Assembly (NCBI GenBank): GCA_031289615.1
Contig: JAITPD010000010.1
Span: 53,569 to 117,568 of the forward strand
Direction: 5' to 3'
Origin: Lactobacillaceae bacterium
GTDB taxonomy: Bacteria > Bacillota > Bacilli > Lactobacillales > Lactobacillaceae
DNA length: 64,000 nucleotides
The notes beneath the pieces are model-generated. The model ran no database searches and was not told the origin of the DNA. It saw only the letters and a program-made list of their open reading frames with translations. The number at the start of each line of letters is the position of its first letter. Position 1 is the first letter of the stretch. A program made the translations under genes and the position numbers. Positions 31,439 through 39,268 of this stretch are shown in pieces.

Positions 31439-32152
31439 CTACTTTCTTCTCCTAGAAAATTCAACGCTGGTAAACCGATCAGCCCGGTGACGCGATTCTG
31501 TAAATGATAACACCGCATTATTTGCCAAATGCGTCTCACTTCGAACCACGACAATCGGTATATTACTAGGAATCATTAATAATTTCTGATCCTCACCCGT
31601 CGCCTTTTCCACCGTCATATGTTTAATTGCATAATCAATCTTTAATCCTAAATCGTTTTCAAAATAATTAAACAAAGAATCCTGAGCCGCACATTTTGGA
31701 ATGGAATCAACAACTGCTGGATTAATATAATCATAATCGAGCACCATTGGCTTTCCCTCCACATTTCGCCGTCTTAAGACTAAAATGCTATCATCGAGTG
31801 GATCATTTTCAAATAATAATACATGTGGAACTGGAACATCAGATTTAATTCTAAGAACGTCATTGCTTGACTCAAGATTGATCTCTGCGACTAATTCTCG
31901 ATAACTTTCCAACGTTGAAATCGGAAATGCAAAATGCTCATAATTTAAAACCAGCGTTCCTTTACCTTGAAAACGTTGCGCATATCCTTCGTCAACTAAC
32001 ATCATCATGGCCTTACGAATCGTTTCTCGCGATGCTTGATATTGTTCCACCAACTTAGTATCGCTTGGCAAATACATTCCCGGCTTGTATTTGCCCGCTT
32101 TAATCTTGGCGACAATGTCTTGATGAATCATTCTGAACTTATCAACTTCCAT
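31439..32152 (-). CDS. treR: Trehalose operon-type GntR repressor
   Basis: GntR HTH LVEQYQASRETIRKAMMMLVDEGY and UTRA; heads the PTS/GH65/pgmB operon. Confidence 0.85.
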   Translation of the reverse strand: MEVDKFRMIHQDIVAKIKAGKYKPGMYLPSDTKLVEQYQASRETIRKAMMMLVDEGYAQRFQGKGTLVLNYEHFAFPISTLESYRELVAEINLESSNDVLRIKSDVPVPHVLLFENDPLDDSILVLRRRNVEGKPMVLDYDYINPAVVDSIPKCAAQDSLFNYFENDLGLKIDYAIKHMTVEKATGEDQKLLMIPSNIPIVVVRSETHLANNAVLSFTESRHRADRFTSVEFSRRRK

Positions 32153-32191
32153 CTTCAGTTCCCCCTCGTGCACTGATGAATATACCATGAA

Positions 32192-32209
32192 ATTGTAAGC
32201 GTTTACAAT
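32192..32209. promoter_or_regulatory. cre site ATTGTAAGCGTTTACAAT
   Basis: Near-perfect CcpA cre palindrome upstream of treR. Confidence 0.8.
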
Positions 32210-32343
32210 TAGTAATTTTAGTTTTTATTTTCACATGACTAGGCATGTTATCCCTGAGCCTTATTCTCTCGGTAATCTGCTAGCAGACAACTTTTTTGTT
32301 AAATTAATCATCCAAACAGCTCTCATAATATCAAAGCGCAAAA

Positions 32344-32380
32344 AACACGCTCAACGAAATTGTTTTCGTCAAACGTGCTT
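32344..32380 (-). terminator. Terminator after the PNPOx-like gene
   Basis: AAGCACGTTTGACGAAAACAATTTCGTTGAGCGTGTTTTTTG on minus strand. Confidence 0.75.
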
Positions 32381-32411
32381 TACATTTATTTTGAAACTTG
32401 TCCTAGGCTGA

Positions 32412-32855
32412 TTAATTTTCGTCTTCAGTCAAAACCAGTTCAAAGATTCCTTGATCGCCAAAGATCTTAGCAGTATCAAATGACACTTCAATTACGACAA
32501 AGTCATCAACAGCTTCACCAACCGTTGCTTCCCAATCTGGAATTTGCTTTGCGATCAATGGGCAGACATCTAAAATTCCAAGGTCTGAAAGCTTGGCAGT
32601 TGCTGAATTTGAAGTCACGACTCCATTGTCAGCATCCGTTGGTACCGTGACAAACGAAACATTTGGATTAGCTTTAATTTCAATCACCTTACGTGACTCA
32701 TTTGGAGTTGTAATGTAAAGCATGTTACTAAACTCTTCAGGCAAGAAATAGAATACGTCCCGGTTACTTGGGATATTATCAATCGCTGTTGCCAAATTCA
32801 AGGCATGTGATTCACTGAGATACTTAATCAACAATTCGCGTTCGCTTTGGTTCAT
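32412..32855 (-). CDS. Pyridoxamine 5'-phosphate oxidase-like family protein
   Basis: 147 aa; ALNLATAIDNIPSNRDVFYFLPEEFSNMLYITTPNESRK... split-barrel flavin-binding-like. Confidence 0.6.
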   Translation of the reverse strand: MNQSERELLIKYLSESHALNLATAIDNIPSNRDVFYFLPEEFSNMLYITTPNESRKVIEIKANPNVSFVTVPTDADNGVVTSNSATAKLSDLGILDVCPLIAKQIPDWEATVGEAVDDFVVIEVSFDTAKIFGDQGIFELVLTEDEN

Positions 32856-32985
32856 GTCTTTTTCCCCACAATTTTTATAAATTTATTTTCATATTAAACT
32901 ATATTACATAAATGTAAATAATGTGTGAATTTTAACTCGAATTTATAAAATAGATTTATTTCATTACTTTTGAATTGGATAAAAA

Positions 32986-33019
32986 AAGAATTACAACAAA
33001 TAAATGTCGTAATTCTTTT
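32986..33019 (-). terminator. rpsB terminator
   Basis: AAAAGAATTACGAC...GTTGTAATTCTTTTTTT on minus strand. Confidence 0.8.
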
Positions 33020-33034
33020 AACTAAATCAATTGA

Positions 33035-33820
33035 TTAGTTGTTGTCGCCTTCAACGATTTCAGTCAATTCTTCAATTGATGATGCCTTATCAGCACCTTC
33101 TTCAGTTGAAAAATCAGCTTCATCAGCAACAGCATCTTCCCCTTGGTTACCTTCAATAATAGCATCAGCCATCTTTGCAGTAATCAAACGAACGGCACGG
33201 ATAGCGTCGTCGTTAGAAGGAATCTTAACGTCAATTTGATCTGGATCAGCGTTAGTGTCAACCATCGCAACGATTGGAATGTTCAACTTTTGTGCTTCTT
33301 GAACTGCCAATTGTTCCTTATGTGGATCAACAATGAACAACAAGTCTGGGATACGAGGCATGTCTGCGATTCCACCCAAGAACTTTTCCAACTTTTCACG
33401 TTGCTTAGTCAACAATGCAACTTCCTTCTTTGGCAAACGGTCAAAAGTACCGTCTTCAGAGTAAGAACGTAATTCCTTCAAGCGTGCAATACGCTTTTGG
33501 ATTGTTGACCAGTTCGTCATTGTTCCACCAAGCCAACGGTGGTTAACGAAGTACATGTTTGCACGTGTAGCTTCTTCAGAAACGGCATCTTGTGCTTGCT
33601 TCTTAGTTCCAACGAACAAAACAATTGCTCCGTTAGCTGCTGCATCACGAACGTAATTATAAGCTTGGTCAACTAACTTAACCGTCTTTTGCAAGTCGAT
33701 AATGTAGATACCGTTACGTTCTGTAAAGATGAATTCGCTCATCTTTGGGTTCCAGCGACGAGTTTGGTGACCGAAGTGGACACCTGCTTCAAGCAATTGC
33801 TTCATTGAGATTACTGCCAT
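33035..33820 (-). CDS. rpsB: 30S ribosomal protein S2
   Basis: [46 protein letters not shown]; start at 33820. Confidence 0.97.
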   Translation of the reverse strand: MAVISMKQLLEAGVHFGHQTRRWNPKMSEFIFTERNGIYIIDLQKTVKLVDQAYNYVRDAAANGAIVLFVGTKKQAQDAVSEEATRANMYFVNHRWLGGTMTNWSTIQKRIARLKELRSYSEDGTFDRLPKKEVALLTKQREKLEKFLGGIADMPRIPDLLFIVDPHKEQLAVQEAQKLNIPIVAMVDTNADPDQIDVKIPSNDDAIRAVRLITAKMADAIIEGNQGEDAVADEADFSTEEGADKASSIEELTEIVEGDNN

Positions 33821-33847
33821 GAGTAAACTTCCTCCAAAATGTTTTTC

Positions 33848-33910
33848 CACCTAATGCCGCATGTAGCTCGACAACCCCGCGGGGCACCTGTTCAACTATT
33901 GGCATTAGTG
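33848..33910 (-). promoter_or_regulatory. Candidate structured rpsB 5' leader
   Basis: Minus: CACTAATGCC-AATAGTTGAACAGGTGCCCCGCGGGGTTGTCGAGCTACATGC-GGCATTAGGTG, closed stem just upstream of the RBS. Confidence 0.55.
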
Positions 33911-34003
33911 AGTATTTTTGTGGCTATTACACCAAGACATAATAATACGTGATTTACCTATGATTGTCAACCATTAATTCCTAATAAATCAGTATATCTG
34001 TCC

Positions 34004-34288
34004 CTATTTTGCTGGATTAAAATCTTTAACGCCATGCATTTTTAAGAAGTCAATTTTTTGGGCGCGTTCGAGTTTTTTAAACCGTGCCTCTGCTTTGAGT
34101 GCCTCACTCTTTGTATCGAATGCTTCCGAATACATTAAGCGCAACGGATGACGTCGTGCTGGACGCGTATACTTAGCTCCCTTGCCTGCTTCATGCGTAG
34201 CCAACCGTCGCTGCACATCATCAGTAAAGCCACCATAAAACGTATTGTCAGCCGTCAAGAGCACATACATATAATATTGCTTGTTCAT
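34004..34288 (-). CDS. GIY-YIG domain protein (UPF0213-like)
   Basis: YYMYVLLTADNTFYGGFTDDVQRRLATHEAGKGAKYTR. Confidence 0.92.
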   Translation of the reverse strand: MNKQYYMYVLLTADNTFYGGFTDDVQRRLATHEAGKGAKYTRPARRHPLRLMYSEAFDTKSEALKAEARFKKLERAQKIDFLKMHGVKDFNPAK

Positions 34289-35046
34289 CAGCTCCGGCCC
34301 TCATAAATTGCCCAAACTTCATCTCGATACGTGTCATCGTCGTTGTGCGTAATGATTGGCGGTAAAATCTGAGCACCAGTCAGTCGGCCATTTTTTATCG
34401 ACTCAATCAAGACCACGTTTGCCTCTTTACCCACCTTGGGGTACACGAACTGAATGCGCTTAGGAATCAAATTATTGGCCCGCAACGCATCCAAAATTTC
34501 AAACAAACGATCTGGCCGGTGCACCATAAAGAAATGCCCGCCTGATTTCAAAAGCTTTTTAGCAGTATGTGTCACCAAATCTAAGTCGGCCATAATTTCA
34601 TGACGAGCAATGGCATAATGTTGGTTCGGATTCTTATGTGATTTTTCAGTGGCTTCAAAATATGGCGGATTTGACACAACCGTTTCCACAGAGCCCGGCT
34701 TCAAATAATCAAAAACATCGCGCATATCTGTATTGATAACTTGAATTTTTTCATCAAGTTGATTTAACGCAACTGAACGGCGCGCCATATCAGCCAGACG
34801 CGGTTGAATCTCAATGCCAATCAATTGGCCCGAAACCTTATGGGCCATAAACAAAGGAATAGCTCCGTTGCCAGTACCAAGGTCAACAATCGTCCCGCGC
34901 CCACCATTGCGTGGATTAGCAAAATGGGCCAGCAAAACTGCGTCAAGTGAAAATGAAAACACTTCACGACTTTGAATAATTCGCACTTCATCTCGATACA
35001 GCATATCAATGCGTTCATCACCATGTAATTCTGGATTCATTTGCAT
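34288..35046 (-). CDS. tRNA1(Val) (adenine37-N6)-methyltransferase-like
   Basis: FSLDAVLLAHFA...VDLGTGNGAIPLFMAHK, VSNPPYF; overlaps the GIY-YIG gene. Confidence 0.9.
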   Translation of the reverse strand: MQMNPELHGDERIDMLYRDEVRIIQSREVFSFSLDAVLLAHFANPRNGGRGTIVDLGTGNGAIPLFMAHKVSGQLIGIEIQPRLADMARRSVALNQLDEKIQVINTDMRDVFDYLKPGSVETVVSNPPYFEATEKSHKNPNQHYAIARHEIMADLDLVTHTAKKLLKSGGHFFMVHRPDRLFEILDALRANNLIPKRIQFVYPKVGKEANVVLIESIKNGRLTGAQILPPIITHNDDDTYRDEVWAIYEGRS

Positions 35047-35166
35047 CCTCCTCGTTTATTTCATACACCATATTGTCCATTTGAAACCGTCCATTGTCAA
35101 CCTACGAACTTTTGTGGGATAATAGATTACACATTTATTTAAAGTTTTACTTTCAAGGAGCACAAG

Positions 35167-35814
35167 ATGTTTTATACAATTGCAGCCAACATCGTTCGAT
35201 TCATCCTCTGGGTCATCAACGGGCGCATGACGATTTTAAATCAAGAAAAATTACCTGATGATAATTACGTTTTGGTCGGACCGCATCGTACATGGTGGGA
35301 CCCTATTTTCTTCGCTCTCGCTGGTTATCCCAAGCATTATATGTTCATGGCCAAAAAGGAGCTCTTCAAGAACCCGATTCTTAGTTGGATTATCACTCAT
35401 GCAAATGGTTTCTCTGTTGATCGCGAAAATCCTGGTCCTTCTGTCATCAAGATTCCGGTCAATGGTCTCAAGAAATCAAATTTGAGTCTGATCATGTTTC
35501 CAACTGGATCGCGGCATTCACAAGATATGAAAGATGGTGCACTAGTAATTGCCAGGCTTGCTAAAAAGCCAATTGTGCCAATGGTGTATCAAGGTCCGCT
35601 CAAGTTTTCGGAATTGTTTAAGCGCCATAATGTCACAATGGCTTATGGTGATCCGATCTATCCAGATCAATTCCCAAAGAAAAAAGAAGAAGCTTCAGAA
35701 ATGTTTAGTGAAGCATTAAATGACGCCTTTGATGCTTTGGACAATCAAATTGACCCAACATGGCAATATGTTGATACACATCCAGAACGAACAGAAGATT
35801 ATCTTAATAAATAA
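35167..35814 (+). CDS. plsC: 1-acyl-sn-glycerol-3-phosphate acyltransferase
   Basis: GPHRTWWDPIFFA (HX4D) and MFPTGSRHSQD. Confidence 0.88.
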   Translation: MFYTIAANIVRFILWVINGRMTILNQEKLPDDNYVLVGPHRTWWDPIFFALAGYPKHYMFMAKKELFKNPILSWIITHANGFSVDRENPGPSVIKIPVNGLKKSNLSLIMFPTGSRHSQDMKDGALVIARLAKKPIVPMVYQGPLKFSELFKRHNVTMAYGDPIYPDQFPKKKEEASEMFSEALNDAFDALDNQIDPTWQYVDTHPERTEDYLNK

Positions 35815-35917
35815 CGTAACGCGTAGTACTAATTGTGCAATTATTATCTTTTGATTGATCATCTTCGCAAGTTAAAAATGGACTATATGTTTCATAACTA
35901 ATACCACGCGTTAACGG
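35812..35917 (-). repeat. Modular palindromic element remnant I (both TIRs, degenerate interior)
   Basis: CGTAACGCGTAGTACTAATTGTG ... CATAACTAATACCACGCGTTAACG, about 21/24 complementary ends, abutting the plsC stop. Confidence 0.8.
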
Positions 35918-35930
35918 TGCCTTTTCAAAA

Positions 35931-35966
35931 AAATAGCTGAGCCAAATTTTCTGGCCCAGCTATTTT
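35931..35966 (-). terminator. Terminator after YneF-like gene
   Basis: AAATAGCTGgGCC...GGCTCAGCTATTTTTTT on minus strand. Confidence 0.8.
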
Positions 35967-35967
35967 T

Positions 35968-36186
35968 TTAGTTGTTTTGATTCTTCATTTGCGACATCAT
36001 CTGGTTCAGCTTCTTTTGTGAAGGCTTTTGACCCATTGACGTCATCATTGACTTCATCATTTCCTCAGAGATAGGAGGATTCTTCTTCAAGTAGCTTTCC
36101 ATTGACCGGCGAGCCAAGAAGAACCCGATTACGGCTCCTGCTACTAATGCAACAACAATTAACACAATCCAAATTGACGTATTCAT
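35968..36186 (-). CDS. YneF family protein (UPF0154)
   Basis: 72 aa with N-terminal [49 protein letters not shown]. Confidence 0.9.
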   Translation of the reverse strand: MNTSIWIVLIVVALVAGAVIGFFLARRSMESYLKKNPPISEEMMKSMMTSMGQKPSQKKLNQMMSQMKNQNN

Positions 36187-36273
36187 AATTTTTATATTCC
36201 TTTATTTATAAATTAACTGTTCTATTGTACCGAAAAAATTCTGATATTACTAGACCTATCCGCTAAATTAAGC

Positions 36274-36543
36274 TTAATCTTCACGAATTCCGTTCTCACG
36301 CTGAAATTTTTTAACTTTTTCAGGCGTAACTTCCTTGCCGTCCTTGTCAAAAACTTGGAGCATTTCAACTTGTGAACGAAACGCTGCTCGAAAATTTTCC
36401 AAGAACTCAGCGCGTAAATCAATCCGCTCTGCTTCCTCTTCAGCCGTTAACCCAGCTGGGGTCTTCGCTTTTGCAGCTAGTTCGTTGATTCGCGCCCGAA
36501 CAGCTAGCATATGTGTATCTTCTGCCAAACTAATGTCCTCCAA
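36274..36543 (-). CDS. DUF896/YnzC family protein
   Basis: INELAAKAKTPAGLTAEEEAERIDLRAEFLENFRAAFRSQVEMLQVFDKDGKEVTPEKVKKFQREN. Confidence 0.9.
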   Translation of the reverse strand: MEDISLAEDTHMLAVRARINELAAKAKTPAGLTAEEEAERIDLRAEFLENFRAAFRSQVEMLQVFDKDGKEVTPEKVKKFQRENGIRED

Positions 36544-36622
36544 TTCTATTCAGTAATAGTATAACATTTTCTTACGTTCTGAATTTGAAATAAGACGACA
36601 TTTTTTAAAATTGTTATAATGG

Positions 36623-36634
36623 GAACATACGTAC
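36623..36634 (+). promoter_or_regulatory. LexA (Cheo-type) box GAACATACGTAC with upstream TATAAT
   Basis: Close to GAACNNNNGTTC, just downstream of TATAAT (36615-36620) in the lexA promoter. Confidence 0.65.
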
Positions 36635-36653
36635 ATCAACTAAGGAGAATGCC

Positions 36654-37265
36654 ATGGTGCGCAGTGAAGAAAAGCAATTGAATGTGCTCCGTTTCATATA
36701 CGAAGCAAAACTTAAAAATGGATTCCCGCCGACCGTCCGTGAAATTGGCGAAGGAATGGGCATGACCTCTCCTTCGACAGTGCATGGTTACATGGATCGC
36801 TTGCGTTCTAAGGGTTATTTGAATCGCGATCCAACAAAGCCCCGTGCACTTGAGATTACAGCTGCTGGAATGACTGCCATGGGAATTCACGAAAATCCGA
36901 CCGTACCTTATTTCGAAGGTGACTGGCCGCAATTTGATCCACAAACTGCTTCAAGAATTGTCTTACCAGACAGTTTGGCCCGTTTTGCCGGTGAACTTTT
37001 TTTCATGCGCATGTCTGGTTCCAATATGCAAAAAGTGGGCATTTTTGACGGAGATGACCTCTTTATTCGTCAACAAAATGATGCTGAAAACGGTGAAATC
37101 GTGGCTTACATCAGCACTGATCAAAGTGTCAAGATCGCCCGCTTTTTCCGTGAACGAGCTCAATACCGGCTTCAACCTGAAAACGATAACGTCGCACCAG
37201 AAATATTGTTTGAATTAACCGTGATTGGTCGTGTCATCTCGCTATTTAGAAATTCAATTTATTAA
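36654..37265 (+). CDS. lexA: LexA-type repressor with degenerate autocleavage residues
   Basis: GFPPTVREIGEGMGMTSPSTVHGYMDRLRSKGYL wHTH and LexA C-terminal fold FDGDDLFIRQQNDAENGEIV...RLQPEN. Confidence 0.92.
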   Translation: MVRSEEKQLNVLRFIYEAKLKNGFPPTVREIGEGMGMTSPSTVHGYMDRLRSKGYLNRDPTKPRALEITAAGMTAMGIHENPTVPYFEGDWPQFDPQTASRIVLPDSLARFAGELFFMRMSGSNMQKVGIFDGDDLFIRQQNDAENGEIVAYISTDQSVKIARFFRERAQYRLQPENDNVAPEILFELTVIGRVISLFRNSIY

Positions 37266-37281
37266 CATACAAAAACTATAA

Positions 37282-37321
37282 AAACCACTTTTATTCGACC
37301 AATATCAAATAAAAGTGGTTT
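37282..37321. terminator. Bidirectional terminator lexA / secreted protein gene
   Basis: AAACCACTTTTATTcgaccaatatcaAATAAAAGTGGTTT. Confidence 0.8.
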
Positions 37322-37338
37322 CTAAAATATTTTGTTTA

Positions 37339-38448
37339 TTATTTCCATTCCAATGGGATTTTAAGTGTAATATCGTTCAATAAAACACCATATTTAGCTT
37401 GGAAAGTAAATGTTAGATAGCGGGTTCCAACTGGTACTGAAATGTTGTTTAGTTTAATCCTCAGTAACCCAGCATTGTCACCAAACCTACCAATCATTGT
37501 CTCAACGTCAGATGAATTTGTATATTCCTCATTAACATTCATAAAACTAATCATTGGATTTCCATTCACCGACGTTCCGTTCGTCGCCGCATATTGTAAT
37601 GTATCATTCCATCTACGGGTAATAATTGGCCTTGCAGCCTCGCTATCTCCACCAGTCAACAAATCTTTAGTTGCATTCTCATTATTTAAAAGAATTGTTA
37701 ATTCGGTATTCTCAAGCAGCAACCCCTTACTTTGATCCTTAGTAGTTTTCACATAATTACGATGTGGTTCACCAGGTACCATCCAATCAGGTAAGCCAAT
37801 CCAATAAGGCATTAAGGTCTTATTTACAACTGCTGGCTTAGAGTTCCCTTGATAAATTCGATAACTAAGTCCTTCTGTTGATTCACCTTTATTTAATCCG
37901 AAAACATAAAGGTAGAAACCTTTTAAGACTGCATTTTGTCTAGTAGTGCAAGGTGCAGTAACCGTTCTAGTAGAATGTGCTCCGACTTGCCATGCATCTA
38001 ACCCTACAGTTCCTGAATTTGTAAACCACGTTGGATTTCCACCTTTTGATCCAATTCCACTTGGTACATATACATCATCTGCAGCTCCTAAAAAATCTGC
38101 TGCAGGTAAAAAATCAACAGCTTTATCTGTATCATTTTTAACTTCAAAACTGTAATTTGCAGATCTATTTAAAGATTTAGTGTAATGACCAGATTCTAAG
38201 CCTGATTCAACTGCTAATCCAGTTGATCCATACCATTCAAATGTATCATAATATGTATTATCATCACTAACAATATTACCCGGATTAGTTACATTTCCTG
38301 TTGCGGGATTTGGTGTAGTAACTTCCGCAGCTAAAATTGTTGTTGGAATCACAACTGACCCTAATAAAAGTCCCATTATTCCAATGTTGACAACTTTACG
38401 GACATTGTTTTTCAACGTGTGCGTATTTTCTTTGCTATGTAACTTCAT
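37339..38448 (-). CDS. Secreted protein of unknown function
   Basis: 369 aa with N-terminal signal sequence (KVVNIGIMGLLLGSVVIPTTILAAE); no LPXTG seen, no family recognised. Confidence 0.8.
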   Translation of the reverse strand: MKLHSKENTHTLKNNVRKVVNIGIMGLLLGSVVIPTTILAAEVTTPNPATGNVTNPGNIVSDDNTYYDTFEWYGSTGLAVESGLESGHYTKSLNRSANYSFEVKNDTDKAVDFLPAADFLGAADDVYVPSGIGSKGGNPTWFTNSGTVGLDAWQVGAHSTRTVTAPCTTRQNAVLKGFYLYVFGLNKGESTEGLSYRIYQGNSKPAVVNKTLMPYWIGLPDWMVPGEPHRNYVKTTKDQSKGLLLENTELTILLNNENATKDLLTGGDSEAARPIITRRWNDTLQYAATNGTSVNGNPMISFMNVNEEYTNSSDVETMIGRFGDNAGLLRIKLNNISVPVGTRYLTFTFQAKYGVLLNDITLKIPLEWK

Positions 38449-38664
38449 TTAAATTTTCTCATCTTTCTACAAAAATATTAGCGACAGACAACTTTAATCA
38501 ATTGGATCAGATATGAATCCAACCTTGATTAATAATAAGATACCACGTACTAATCAGTCATTACCATCACCAACTCTTAATGTCACAAAGATGTAAGTTT
38601 AGACATCTATCTGTATTTAAAAAGTCCTGAATTTCGAATTATTAATATAATTTAATCATTTAAA

Positions 38665-38706
38665 AACACCCTCAACTCGTGCAAAAAAAACGAGAATGAG
38701 AGTGTT
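38665..38706 (-). terminator. apt terminator
   Basis: AACACTCTCATTCTCGTTTTTTTTGCACGAGTTGAGGGTGTTTTT on minus strand. Confidence 0.75.
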
Positions 38707-38719
38707 ATTTTTTAAATTG

Positions 38720-39247
38720 TTATTCGCCTTCGTATTCCATCAAAGCATGAATATCATATCCTTGCAAAACATCGCGTCCTTTTAACTCGGTCAACTCGAT
38801 CAAAAATCCAAGTCCAACCACTTGACCACCGAGGCGTTCCACCAATTTATTAGTTGCAGCAATTGTACCACCCGTTGCCAACAAATCATCGACAATCACA
38901 ACTTTATCACCCGGCTTAATTGCGTCTTCGTTAATCTCCAAAGTTGCTGTTCCGTATTCCAAAGTATAGCTTTCCGAAATCGTTTTTCGTGGCAACTTAC
39001 CCGGCTTACGAGCAGGTACAAAGCCAATCCCTAATTCAATGGCAATCGGTGTCCCTAACAAAAAGCCACGCGATTCAGGTGCTACAACTACAGTCGCACC
39101 TTGTTTTTTCGCGTATTCTGCAAGAACATGGGTTGCAGTACTTAGCGCTTTTGCATCTTCAAGCAAGGGCGTGATGTCGCGAAATGTAATTCCTGCTTCC
39201 GGAAAATCAGGAATTGAGGCAATATAATCATGTAAATCAATAGTCAT
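38720..39247 (-). CDS. apt: Adenine phosphoribosyltransferase
   Basis: IPDFPEAGITFRDITPLLED, VVIVDDLLATGGTIAA. Confidence 0.96.
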   Translation of the reverse strand: MTIDLHDYIASIPDFPEAGITFRDITPLLEDAKALSTATHVLAEYAKKQGATVVVAPESRGFLLGTPIAIELGIGFVPARKPGKLPRKTISESYTLEYGTATLEINEDAIKPGDKVVIVDDLLATGGTIAATNKLVERLGGQVVGLGFLIELTELKGRDVLQGYDIHALMEYEGE

Positions 39248-39268
39248 TTTCAGTGCTCCTATGGACAA

